In this document: positions 1-7,485 of the stretch, one piece after another
Layout of the letters: every line of letters starts with the position of its first letter
How positions within the stretch are numbered: the first letter of the stretch is position 1
Origin: Symbiodinium natans
Taxonomy: Eukaryota; Sar; Dinophyceae; Suessiales; Symbiodiniaceae
Direction: 5' to 3'
DNA: 13,420 nucleotides
NCBI GenBank assembly: GCA_905221605.1
Contig: CAJNDS010001335.1
Span: forward strand, 1,666,938 to 1,680,357
Made by a program: the position numbers and the translations under genes
The notes under the pieces: generated by a model
The model's input: only the letters and a program-made list of their open reading frames with translations
What the model was told of the DNA's origin: nothing
Databases searched by the model: none

Positions 1-308
1 ATGGCAAAGGCTTCGGTGTAGCAGACATGTGTACCTTAGTGGGGTCCTTTTTTTAGGAGATCCTACGGGTTCGGAACGTTCTAAGGGCCAACCTAGTCGA
101 GTGTGTGGACTTCGAGTGTAGCCGGGGCTTTGTGAGAGCTGAGACCCACGGGGATAAGAGTACCCTGCTGCCCCCGACCCCCCAAACCCTGAGCTCCTAA
201 GCCCTAAAGCCACGAACCCTAAACCCTAAACCCTAACCCCCTTACAGGCAAAAAGCAAGAACCAGCGCCTCCGTGTGCGTGCATGCGCCTGCAAAGACCC
301 TGAGCTAG

Positions 309-433
309 TTGGAGGTTCATGGTACTTATTAGCCAATTATATCTGTACTTAGCCACTGTACTTACCGTATTACGGGCTTATAAGTGGGTGTTAAGTACAG
401 CTATAATTGGTAATACGTACCATGAACCTCCAA
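309..433. mobile_element. 125-bp fold-back/MITE-like element
   Basis: TTGGAGGTTCATGGTAC at 309-325 is exactly inverted at the right end (417-433). Pairing continues inward for nearly 50 bp per arm with a few mismatches and one extra base, leaving a small centre near 371. It is more AT-rich than its surroundings. No clear target duplication; TAG lies on the left edge and GTAG on the right. Confidence 0.65.
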
Positions 434-504
434 GTAGGTTTACCCCCGCCCTAAGATCCGATCGCCTTAAACCCGCCCAAGATGGCTCAAAGACTGGAGC
501 CTCT

Positions 505-611
505 AACTTAGGGTTCAGGGTTTCAGGGTTTAGGGGTTTAGGGGTCTAGGGGTTTAGGGGTTTAACCGGGGTTTAGGGGTTTAGGGGTTTAGGGGTTAGG
601 GTTTAGGGTTA
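505..611 (+). repeat. Degenerate telomere-type block (TTTAGGGG variants)
   Basis: Mixed TTTAGGG, TTTAGGGG and TTTCAGGG units. Confidence 0.8.
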
Positions 612-912
612 CAACCCGGAGTATATGTTATATGCTCTGGCCCTTCATGGGCGGAGGTGTCTGAAGTATCTTAGCGCTGTAGGTAAGACTTTTGGGCTAC
701 CTACGTATTCCCCCTTCTTGGCTTTAAGAGGATCGTACCTAGGAGAATCTTCAGAGGCCTTAGGTAGCAAGGGTACTTGGGGGGGGGGGGCTAGGTGACG
801 CCCGGAACCCGAAACCCCGATCTCTCGCGCAATTTGGCGGCGGCAAGCGGACGAGTGCCCCTGTCGCGGCTGCACCATGCAGGGTCTTCCGGCCTCTTGG
901 GAGCGCATATAA

Positions 913-1025
913 TAGGGTTTAGGGTTTAGGGTTTAGGGTTTAGGGTTTAGGGTTTAGGGTTTAGGGTTTAGGGTTTAGGGTTTAGGGTTTAGGGTTTAGG
1001 GTTTAGGGTTTAGGGTTTAGGGTTT
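913..1025 (+). repeat. Interstitial telomere-type array, TTTAGGG x about 16
   Basis: Uninterrupted perfect seven-base repeat, the longest forward array in the window. Confidence 0.95.
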
Positions 1026-1248
1026 ACGGACATCTGGTCGTCCCGCGTCATGAGCCCTAAACCCTAAACCCTCTTTTAGGGGTGTTGTGGGACGAGTAAA
1101 GCTTTGGGGCATTAGGGGTTCCCGAGTGCCAAGCTAGGGAAGCGCGCAAGACATCCACAAGCAGCCGACAGTCTTTAGGGTTCAGGGCTTAGGGTTTCGG
1201 GTTTAGGGTGCCATCCACCCCTATACGAACCCCCCCTAAGCCGCGCAG

Positions 1249-1394
1249 CCCTCGAGGCGGTGGTCTTTCTGGCTTTGGCCGGCTGCGGCGGATTTCTGTC
1301 GGCGACGGGCGCCAACATTTTGGCGTGGTCGGCCTTCCGGACGCGCACGACTGGAAAGCAATGGTCCAAGTTGCAGGGCACCGGGTTCGTCCTT
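1249..1394 (+). CDS. Gene 1 exon 1 (partial N-terminus, TM helix 1)
   Basis: Open frame with codons starting at 1251, reading LEAVVFLALAGCGGFLSATG then a polar loop with TRTTGKQWSKLQG and the start of helix 2. The acceptor is probably the AG at 1247-1248; the AG at 1239-1240 would also keep the frame. I end the exon before GC at 1395 because this joins GTGFVL directly to ACTLLNMAG of the next exon and makes one continuous helix. The frame stays open to a TAA at 1452, so the donor is chosen by phase and protein logic only. The intron 1395-2115 would be GC-AG, with GCC at both junctions. Confidence 0.55.
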
Positions 1395-4027
1395 GCCCTT
1401 TGGCCTGTTGAGGGGGGCATCCTGGGGTGTGGAGTTTTCAGGTTTAGGAGGTAAGCCGCAACCCCAAACAGCTAGTAAACTAAACCCGAAACCGCAGGCT
1501 TAGGGGTTGTGACCTTCATGTATCGTTATATTTGGGCCCAGCAGTATGTTCCCTATCGCAAGAAGGAAAATGGGATAGTTCAAGAACTAGGGGTACCTGT
1601 TGGGGGTTCAGGTTTCAGGTGCATAGCCTCTCTCTCCCCCAAAATACAGTCGAATCCTTCTGAAAAGGGCTCGAAGAAGCAACCCAGTGTTGTTCGGAGC
1701 CTTTTTTGTCCCCAACACCTATATGAACTTAGGACCCCGTTGCTACCCTATGGATCCTAAATCTAAACCCCACCCCCACCACCACCTTACCTTACTCGAA
1801 AGCAGACCCCCCCCCCCCTCCCCGGTAAACCCTCAACCCAAGGGTTTAGGGTTTAGGGTTTAGGATTTAGGATTTAGGGTTTAGGGTTATATCAAGGATG
1901 TCAATGATCTGCTTGGTTTAGGGTCTAGGGTTATCATCGTATATATGTACATGTGCAGGTACATATGTCATAATATAAGAATATGACATATAGGTATGTA
2001 TACATAATAAAGTGTACACATATATATACATGTATCTAAGTATATATATATATATGCAGAGAGAGAGAGAGAGGGAGAGAGAGAGAGAGAGACCCTAAAC
2101 CCACCCGCTTCGCAGGCCTGCACGCTCCTGAACATGGCCGGGATAGCCCTCTTCGCCATGTCGACCGCGCTCGGAGGTGGGGTTTAGGGTTTAGGGTTTA
2201 TAGGGTTTAGGGTTTAGGGTTTAGGGCTACTCTTGCGCACCCGTGGAACCCTCTAGTGTTGACACTTTGCAGGGAGTAACCAGAACTTCAAACCTCACTG
2301 TCGCCCCAAAAGAGGCGCGGTGGCCACGGTCATGCCCGTGCAGACTGGGGCGAACATCCTTGGTCCCCTTGGCCTTGGGTTTGGGGTTTTGGGTTTGGGG
2401 TTTTGGGTTTAGGGTTTAGGGTTCGGGGTTTGGGGATCAGGGTTTGGGGTCTGGGGTTTCGGGCTGTAAGGGACCCTTTAATGCAGAATCTTCGGGACCT
2501 TGACTCGGTTCCTTTCTCTCGGATAAACCCTAAACCCTTAACCCCAGACTGGAATCTTGAGGTAACATGTTCTGGCAGACCATCCTGGGCATGAAATACT
2601 ACAACAAGAGCATGCGCGTTGGCACCCTTGTGCTGGTTCTCTCCGTGGCAGAGCTGTCAGAAACTGAGGGACTGGGTAGGTAGCCTTTTTAACCATTTTG
2701 GTTTAGGGTTTAGTGTTTGGTTTAGGGTATCCTAGTGCAAAGGTTAACTTTTTTGTTGGCTGGGGTATGTCAGTTTCTAAGGAAATTGGCCCGAATGAGC
2801 CAGCCGAGCTCCCGGTGCTGGAGCTCATGTCAGAACCTAGGACTCAGAGCAGGCAATTTTTTTTCGGCTTAGGGTTTAGGCTTAGGGTTTAGTGCTTAGG
2901 GTTTAGGGTTTAGGACCCGGAGAGTAGGCCCGTATTTCCTTGTTTTAGGGGTTGGGGGTTCCCCTATACTCCCCCTTGAAACCAAAATTGTGGTAACCTT
3001 TTTATTCCTAGGTTACTCCTGGGTCTAGGAACCTATCGCTATTGCTTGGACCGTGTTTCTGGCTTTGAGCACGTTGGTAGCGGTATATGGGACATACAAA
3101 ACCTACCGCTACCCAATCGACTCGACCGCGAAGCTTCTGTGCTTCGTGTCCGTGGTGACGCTGACCACCGTGATCGGGGCCTCAGTCGGAAAGTTCTTCC
3201 TGTGGCTTGGTAGCCCAGTGGTACACGTTCGCCCCCCTTTTTTTGGTTCAAGGTTCCTTTATTATAAAGTAGCAAACCCAACAAAGCCCTAAACCCTAGG
3301 GTTTAGGGTTTAGGGTTGAGGGTTTAGGGTTTAGGGTTTAGGGTTTAGGGTTTAGGGAAAACCTAAGGTTGGTGAAGGGTGCGGCCCTCGCCTGTGTGAT
3401 TTGCCTGTACTTTTTGGATGGAGTTTTCTGCATGACGTTCACGGTGCTGGCCAACGCCCAGTGCGACGTGGCAATCTATGTCCCTGCACAGCTGTCGTCC
3501 CAACTGATCGTCAACATGCTCACAGGATACTTGGTTTGGGGCGACTCCAAGTATGTGGAGCACCCAACTGCCTACCTCCTTGTCTCTTTATCCCCCTTGG
3601 GAAATATTTTTATATTTTTGTGTATATAAAAACCAAGAGGATATTCAACATACTATAACTTTAATCTTATTTTTGTGTATATAAAACCCAAGAGGATATG
3701 AAGAGTACTATGTTTACTAAGGTTCTAAGGGGGAGTATAGGTCTACGGCCTTTGCATCATGGGCGTTTACCTGAACAGCGAGATGGACATCATCGGTGAC
3801 TGGACGAGATCTTACAGCATCCGGAACTCCATGCTTCTACATCCCCCCTTGGGAGTTGTTTTTTTTCATCCTTGTTTATCTAAAACCCTAAACCCTAGAC
3901 CCTAAACCCTAAACCCTAAACCCTAATATTATGTTTATTAAGGTTCTAAGGGGAGTAGAGGCTCTCGGAGGGCCGGGCCTACAGCCGCTTTGGCCACTCC
4001 GTGCTCACATTGCTCCTAGGCCTGCAT
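1249..4027 (+). CDS. Gene 1: polytopic membrane protein, DMT/NIPA-like transporter (9 exons joined)
   Basis: Nine GC3-rich exons join without any phase conflict: 1249-1394, 2116-2173, 2273-2362, 2562-2659, 2782-2832, 3029-3204, 3368-3581, 3741-3832 and 3961 to about 4027. They give about 330 residues with roughly nine hydrophobic segments separated by short polar loops. Recognisable stretches are VMPVQTGANILG with a following MKYYNKSMRVG loop, then LSEIGPNEP, and late IYVPAQLSSQLIVNMLTGY followed by LVWGD. Small residues in the helices, short loops and a conserved-looking penultimate helix are typical of the drug/metabolite transporter superfamily, and the length suits NIPA-type magnesium transporters. 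The substrate cannot be read from sequence, and the family call is inference. The protein would sit in a membrane. The initiator ATG is not found; exon 1 starts inside the first helix, so an upstream exon is missing or lies in 1-1240. The 3' end is also open. Intron donors are GC, GA, GT, GA, GA, GC, GT, GC in order. Confidence 0.6.
1841..1889 (+). repeat. TTTAGGG repeats inside gene 1 intron 1
   Basis: About six forward copies, two with GATTTAG variants. Confidence 0.85.
1934..2092. repeat. Microsatellites: TA/ATGTAC-rich then (GA)n
   Basis: An AT/TATG-rich stretch (about 1934-2056) with TATATATATA is followed by a GA run at about 2057-2092. It lies inside intron 1 of gene 1, just before the acceptor at 2115. 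Confidence 0.85.
2116..2173 (+). CDS. Gene 1 exon 2 (TM helix 2)
   Basis: Phase 0 start after CGCAG; it reads ACTLLNMAGIALFAMSTAL, one complete hydrophobic helix. The end is either 2173 (GA donor at 2174) or 2176 (GT donor at 2177). Both keep the frame and differ by one glycine. The intron to 2272 is about 99 nt and carries forward TTTAGGG copies. GGAG is found at both junctions. Confidence 0.6.
2273..2362 (+). CDS. Gene 1 exon 3
   Basis: Starts after TTTGCAG in the phase left by exon 2 and encodes a polar loop (SNQNFKPHCRPKRG) followed by AVATVMPVQTGANIL, the start of helix 3. The donor is GT at 2363. Intron 2363-2561 has a degenerate TTTGGGG/TTTAGGG block and CCCTAAA copies. Confidence 0.6.
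2562..2659 (+). CDS. Gene 1 exon 4
   Basis: Acceptor AG at 2560-2561. The split glycine codon joins GANIL to GNMFWQTILGMKYYNKSMRV and then GTLVLVLSVAELS. Ending before GA at 2660 lets it run into EIGPNEP of exon 5. A GT donor at 2676 with acceptor 2773 also keeps the frame, but gives an insert (ETEGLVSK) that looks less natural. The GA-AG version has a GAAA repeat at both junctions. Confidence 0.6.
2782..2832 (+). CDS. Gene 1 exon 5 (17 codons)
   Basis: Short exon reading EIGPNEPAELPVLELMS, a hydrophilic loop. It is bounded by a GA-AG intron on each side in the preferred model. The following intron 2833-3028 starts with GAACCTA, and the same seven bases start exon 6 at 3029, so the join EP-IAIAW is unambiguous in protein terms. 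Confidence 0.55.
3029..3204 (+). CDS. Gene 1 exon 6 (TM helices 5-6)
   Basis: Reads EPIAIAWTVFLALSTLVAVY, a polar YGTYKTYRYPIDS loop, then a long hydrophobic stretch ending in GASVGKFFL. An upstream acceptor at 3011 is excluded by an in-frame TAG at 3024-3026. The exon must end in phase 2 to match exon 7. A GC donor at 3205 does this and gives FFLWLVKGAAL; a GT donor at 3193 is the alternative and gives VGKLVKGAAL. The visible GT at 3209 has the wrong phase. Confidence 0.6.
3285..3358. repeat. Telomere-type repeats inside gene 1 intron 6
   Basis: A CCCTAAA pair is immediately followed by TTTAGGG copies in the opposite orientation, forming a head-to-head switch at about 3297. Confidence 0.85.
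3368..3581 (+). CDS. Gene 1 exon 7 (longest, TM helices 7-8)
   Basis: The clearest coding stretch in the window: 71 codons plus one split codon, with high GC at third positions. It encodes a helix (LACVICLYFLDGVFCMTFTV), a short loop with ANAQCDVA, and a second helix containing IYVPAQLSSQLIVNMLTGY followed by LVWGDSKYVEHPTAYLL. The proline-containing helix followed by a GY-W-D stretch resembles the last helices of DMT/NIPA proteins. It ends before GT at 3582. Confidence 0.7.
3582..3740 (+). mobile_element. Introner-like GT-AG intron (159 bp) with inverted ends
   Basis: The intron between exons 7 and 8. Just inside the left end is TATCCCCCTTGGGAAA. The complement of the right end reads TATACTCCCCCTTAGAACC, so the ends are imperfect inverted repeats. 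GTCT occurs at the start of the intron and again at the start of exon 8, like a target duplication that supplies the donor. Two direct copies of a block containing TTTTTGTGTATATAAAA and CCAAGAGGATAT lie at about 3608-3642 and 3667-3700. It is the only gene 1 intron without telomere motifs. Confidence 0.5.
3741..3832 (+). CDS. Gene 1 exon 8
   Basis: Phase 0 continuation after GTATAG: VYGLCIMGVYLNSEMD completes the helix begun by AYLL in exon 7. A polar tail IIGDWTRSYSIRNS follows. It ends before GC at 3833, the split ATG codon being completed by the G at 3961. Confidence 0.65.
3833..3960 (+). mobile_element. Introner-like GC-AG intron (128 bp), sister of the preceding intron
   Basis: It shares its left end (CATCCCCCCTTGGGAGTTGTT) and right end (ATGTTTATTAAGGTTCTAAG then GGGAGTAGAG) with intron 3582-3740. 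The middle differs: here it is CCCTAAA telomere-like repeats. GCT is found at the start of the intron and of exon 9. Confidence 0.5.
3961..4027 (+). CDS. Gene 1 exon 9 (3' end uncertain)
   Basis: Joins in phase after AGTAGAG and reads LSEGRAYSRFGHSVLTLLLG then LH. Donor candidates are GC at 4024, GT at 4028 and GA at 4033. Reading on gives VMKSSS, then telomere-repeat codons, then TAA at 4073-4075, which would make this the last exon. I cannot decide between a true stop and further exons downstream. Confidence 0.5.
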
Positions 4028-4235
4028 GTCATGAAATCTTCAAGTCTTCCCCAAACCCTAAACCCTAAACCCTAAACCCCAAACTTTCAGACCCCCAGAC
4101 CCCAAAGCCCACTGTGCCACTGGTGGTAGGGAACGGGGGGCCGACTCAGCGCCCCTTCTGTCTTGAGATGTGTTTCTGAGGGTGGTCCTTTGTTTCCAAA
4201 ATTTTGGGTTTTGTGTTTTGGGTTCTGGGTTTTGG

Positions 4236-4242
4236 TTTTTTT

Positions 4243-4273
<31 letters not shown>
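4236..4273 (+). repeat. Homopolymer T17 then G21
   Basis: Seventeen T followed by twenty-one G. Lengths may be affected by sequencing error. Confidence 0.9.
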
Positions 4274-4579
4274 CCTTGAAGGGGGATTCTACGATGTCTG
4301 AAGCGCACGAAACGTTTAGAGCAGCCTCCAAAGTATCCGGGATGCCTAAGCTACGGTCATGGCCCGATTTATCATTGCCGTATTTAAGGCTGATCGGTTG
4401 AAGGGTTTCGGGCTTCAGGTTTAAAAACTTGAGGACCGTAACTGAACGAACCCATAAACCCCAAACCCTAAGCTCCAAACCCTAAGCCCGAGAGCCCAAA
4501 CCCTGACACACGAGAGGTTCCTTTGTCTAAAAGATGTTGTTTTAGAACCCTCTTCTCTCTTTGCCCCCCCCCCGTTTCA

Positions 4580-4709
4580 GTACACACCTAAACCCCAAAC
4601 GAAGCTATATTCGGGGATCCGAAGTCTGGCCCTTAATTTGCCTTGCTATATCACCCTTATCTACACTGTGTTCAACAAGTGCCCATACTTCGGATCCCAA
4701 AAAAACAAG
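4580..4709 (+). CDS. Weak candidate exon overlapping an inverted repeat
   Basis: Between GTTTCAG and GTAAGG a frame is open for 43 codons and contains SLALNLPCYITLIYTVFNKC followed by PYFGSQKNKG, mildly hydrophobic. A 16-bp inverted repeat (4614-4629 with 4683-4698, one mismatch) lies inside, so it may instead be a small fold-back element. Low confidence either way. Confidence 0.22.
4614..4698. repeat. Small inverted repeat (85 bp)
   Basis: GGGATCCGAAGTCTGG at 4614-4629 is matched by CCATACTTCGGATCCC at 4683-4698, 15 of 16 positions paired, with 53 bp between. Confidence 0.6.
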
Positions 4710-4811
4710 GGTAAGGGCACCATGGTTCCGACCTCACATAGAAAGCCTCAACAAGCCTAGCAATGTAGAGCCCCGCAAGACCGCGAACCCAAAACCCCTA
4801 AGAACTTGAAC

Positions 4812-5018
4812 CCAAAAACCCCGAAACCCTAAACCCCTAAGTAAACCCTAAGACCCGAAACCCCTAAATCCCGAAATCCTAAGCCCCTAAAACCCTAAAC
4901 TCTAAGCCACCCAATCGCCCCGAAGACCCTAAACCCTAAACCCTAAACCCTAAACCCTAAACCCTAAACCCTAAACCCTAAACCCTAAACCCTAAACCCT
5001 AAACCCTAAACCCTAAAC
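4812..5018 (-). repeat. CCCTAAA block with a perfect array at about 4927-5018
   Basis: Degenerate CCCTAAA/CCCCTAAG units lead into about 13 perfect copies, ending just before a candidate exon. Confidence 0.92.
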
Positions 5019-5031
5019 CTACACACCTGAG

Positions 5032-5111
5032 ACCTGGAGAATCTCGAAGCCATCAGGTTGGGTACGTGGCAACGTGGTGCGCCTCCCACGGTGGAGAATC
5101 AGGCTTCGAAA
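5032..5111 (+). CDS. Candidate exon (gene 1 tail or separate gene)
   Basis: Directly after a long CCCTAAA array, an open frame reads LENLEAIRLGTWQRGAPPTV and then ENQASKQR, with about two thirds of codons ending in G or C. This is hydrophilic and would suit a cytosolic tail. Junctions are uncertain: the acceptor would be CTGAG before AC, and donors include GC at 5104 and GA at 5110. TCGAAGCC at 5044-5051 is repeated inverted as GGCTTCGA at 5102-5109. No family recognised. Confidence 0.35.
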
Positions 5112-5133
5112 CAAAGGACCTTTTTTGGGTGTT

Positions 5134-5598
5134 AGGGTTTTGAGTTTAGGGTTTAGGGTTTAGGATTTCGCGTTTAGAGTGCTTTACTGTAACTTTAGAT
5201 CCTTAGCCTTTTTGGGTTTATTGGGTTTCTTAATATGGAAGCTACAAGTTTAATTTATAGCTGCCCTCCTAAGCGCAGGCAAGCTTTTAAGGTGTTAGGG
5301 TTTGGAGTTCAGGGTTTAGGCATTTAAGGTCTTAAGGTTTTAGGGCTTCGTGTAGAGTTTTAGGGTCTTACGGTTTAGGGCTTTCGGGGGGGTTTGGGAT
5401 TTCGGGTCAGGGCTTCAGGGGCTCAGGGTTGAAGGTCGGCGGCTGCAGGGTTTAGGTTTCGGGTTCTGGGGCTTTGGGGTTTAGGGCTTAGCGATGTTGG
5501 GGGGTTTCAGGGTTCAGGGGTTTAGGGTTTTGGGGGGTGGCCTCGGGGTCTTTGTGGTTCATGGCTTCAGAAACTAGGGTTTAGGGTTTAGGGTTGAG
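5134..5598 (+). repeat. Long degenerate TTTAGGG-derived region
   Basis: Most of the sequence is GGGTTTAGGG-like with many G/T/C/A substitutions (GGGCTTAGG, GGGTTTCGG, GGGTTCAGG). It looks like a decayed array rather than unique DNA. Confidence 0.7.
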
Positions 5599-5701
5599 GT
5601 TCGGGCATCTTGGGGTTCATGATGTGACCGCTTGCGCGAGTCCCACCCGGTTGAAGAAGCGTGGCAAGCAGCTCTGTGACACCCCTTTCTGGGTGGAGTG
5701 A
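5599..5701 (+). CDS. Candidate terminal exon ending in TGA
   Basis: After GGGTTGAG the frame reads FGHLGVHDVTACASPTRLKK and then RGKQLCDTPFWVE followed by TGA (5699-5701). GC3 is high and the surrounding DNA is telomere-derived, so the change in character is clear. It needs phase 2 from its upstream exon. It may be the hydrophilic C-terminus of gene 1 or belong to another transcript. The stop could also be avoided by a GA donor at 5696. Confidence 0.4.
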
Positions 5702-6423
5702 CACCCCCGAGCCCTGCCCCTGGGTAGTCCGGGCCGGAGTAGCTCCAAATTTTGGGCAAATTTTGGGGAGTTTGGGGTTTAGGATTTAGGGTTTAGGGCT
5801 CCAGGGCTTTAGGGGCAAGCCCCAAACCCGAAGCTTGGGTGGGTGGCCTGTGCTTCACAAAGAGTGAACGGCTTCAGACTCTTTAGATTCCTGTTCCCTG
5901 TTATATCATGCACGTGCCGTATGCCCCCACGTGCTGGAGTGGTGGTGGTGGTGCCATATGAACCAGAGTTTGTAGTAGTGTATTTAGAGTTCCTGTATAT
6001 ATAGTGGTGAGTGTACACAATGGACTCCCCCAAACAAATCTGGACGCTCTGCAAACACCTGCCCTGGAACATCCCCTAAACAAATTGCGAGGGTCCTTCA
6101 AGTATAAGTGTTTGGGCTCAGTTGAAGTCAGATAAACCCGGCCTTTAAGCCTACACCCTAAACACAAACCTTGAGCACATACCCTTCAAAAAGACCCACC
6201 CCCGGAGAAACAAAATTAAGCAGAACTTGTGATAATCGCGGGTGGCCCCAGCAAACTGAGTTCGCAGAATAATTTGTCGAAACCGGTGATTGTAGAATTT
6301 GGCTTTGTTAAAGCCAGCGCAACATTAGTGGGTGTCCTTTTGGGGGCACAAACAATATAATCCCCACTTCATATAGCAGTGCCGGAAAAATGCCCTGAAC
6401 TCTGAACCTTACACTCTCTCTCC
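5702..6423. other. Region with no supportable gene
   Basis: A short TTTAGGG patch (about 5775-5800) and a GTGGTGGTGG patch near 5938-5951 are the only local structures. Minus-strand frames of nearly 90 codons exist but show no coding bias. Confidence 0.5.
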
Positions 6424-6545
6424 TAGGTGGGATAAGGGGGGACCCTTAAAAGGGAACCCCTTCTTAACCCTCTTCTGGCTCTCTTAACAAGGGACCTTAC
6501 TCAGAGGGTCTATATCCCCAAGGGTCCCCCTAATCCTATCCCCTA
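6424..6545. mobile_element. Imperfect terminal-inverted-repeat element (about 122 bp)
   Basis: The left end (6424-6447, TAGGTGGGATAAGG...) and the complement of the right end (6520-6545, TAGGGGATAGGATTAGG...) both run into GGGGGACCCTT, so roughly 24-bp ends pair with small gaps. Both flanks are pyrimidine-rich and alike (TACACTCTCTCTCCTAGG on the left, TACACTCACCCTCGCCAGG on the right), and each ends like a splice acceptor. Confidence 0.45.
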
Positions 6546-6561
6546 CACTCACCCTCGCCAG

Positions 6562-6589
6562 GCCGAGCTTCGCAATCTGCTCCAGCTAG
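6562..6589 (+). CDS. Possible mini-exon
   Basis: After TCGCCAG the frame reads AELRNLLQLG and ends at a GT. The frame stays open to about 6670. Too short to assign; listed because the acceptor is good and lies next to the inverted-repeat element. Confidence 0.2.
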
Positions 6590-6902
6590 GTTTGGAGACG
6601 GGAGCGTTGCAACCCGGACTTTGGATGGGGCTTTTTTTTTGGGGACGTTTGGGGGTGTCTTACAACAAACCCTAAACCCTAAACCCTAAAACCTTGTAGG
6701 AAGCCTTAAGAAACCTTAAACTTTAAAGCTTGAGGCTCAGGATCCCAGGGCTTAGGGCTTAGGTGCGCAGGGTTGTGTAAGGGCCATAAATGTTAAGGGC
6801 GCAAGCGCCCGTGTGCGCCAGCGCATGTTGGGCTTGGCTTCCAAAGTGTTGAGCAACGCCTGAGTTTAAGTAAACTGAAGAAGAGTCTCATGAAGCCTTG
6901 TT

Positions 6903-7485
6903 GTGATTTTGACCATTTTGAGCCTTCCCCGACCCTCAATTAGGGGAATTTCACTAGTGTGGCGGCCTTGAAAACCAATTTCTGTTTGTGATTTTGATTG
7001 TTTTGGGCCTTCGCAGACTTTCAACTAGGGCCAACAAAATATAAGGATTTTCCTTCCCTTGGTGCTGCCTTGAGAACCTTGGGCCAATTTTGATCATGTT
7101 TTGCCTTCACAAACCCTTTTCACTAGTTAGCGGCCTCGGGCGGCCTTCAACACCCCCCAAATGGCGAATTTTGGAATTTTCTAAATATTAGGATTTTCGC
7201 TCGTTTGGCTGTGTTGAAAGCCCTCCAAATGGCAAACTTTTAGTGATGTTTTGACCATTTTGCACCTTCACAGACACTCAATTAACTCCAAAAAACATAG
7301 AGATTTTCGCTCGCTTGGCGGCCCCATTTTTATGATTTTGACTATTTTAAGTCTTTAGAGGCCCTCAATTAGGGCCAAAACATACGGATTTTCGCTAGTT
7401 TGGTGGCCTTTCCCCACATGGCCAACTTTTGTGATTTGACCCTTCATTAGGGCCAAAACACAGGGATGTTCGCGAGTTTCGCAAG
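6903..7485 (+). repeat. Degenerate tandem repeat, about six units of 85-150 bp
   Basis: Units start near 6903, 6988, 7091, 7243, 7332 and 7431. Each contains versions of TGATTTTGACCATTTTG, CCTTCACAGACCCTCAATTA, GGGCCAAAACATA, GGATTTTCGCTCGTTTGGCG and GCCTT...CCAAATGGC. The copies are strongly diverged and some lack internal parts. This non-coding satellite-like block is unlike the telomere repeats around it. Confidence 0.75.

Larger units (their letters stand above)
1..1248. other. Repeat-rich region without a supportable gene
   Basis: Contains CCCTAAA copies (about 197-237), a fold-back element (309-433), TTTAGGGG-type degenerate copies (about 505-611) and a long TTTAGGG array (913-1025). 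The segment about 810-905 is GC-rich and open in several frames on both strands, so no frame can be preferred. The missing 5' exon(s) of gene 1 could lie here. Confidence 0.5.
4076..5031. other. Telomere-derived spacer downstream of gene 1 exon 9
   Basis: Holds degenerate telomere motifs, the T/G homopolymers, the small inverted repeat at 4614-4698 and CCCTAAA arrays from about 4812. Apart from the weak candidate at 4580-4709, no coding signal stands out. Confidence 0.5.

Noticed and set aside
645-908. Minus-strand 87-codon ORF and plus-strand CPCRGC frame near 855-905
   Set aside because: All frames are open in this GC-rich patch, so the cysteine pattern cannot be trusted.
1509-1760. 83-codon plus-strand ORF inside gene 1 intron 1
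   Set aside because: No acceptor/donor pair joins it in phase, and it has no bias or motif; weakly inverted segments near 1590 and 1715 suggest repeat-derived DNA.
4294-4401. Frame MSEAHETFRAASKVSGMPKL... ending in TGA
   Set aside because: Has an ATG and a stop but low GC3 compared with firm exons, directly behind a poly-G run; could be a small exon but support is too thin.
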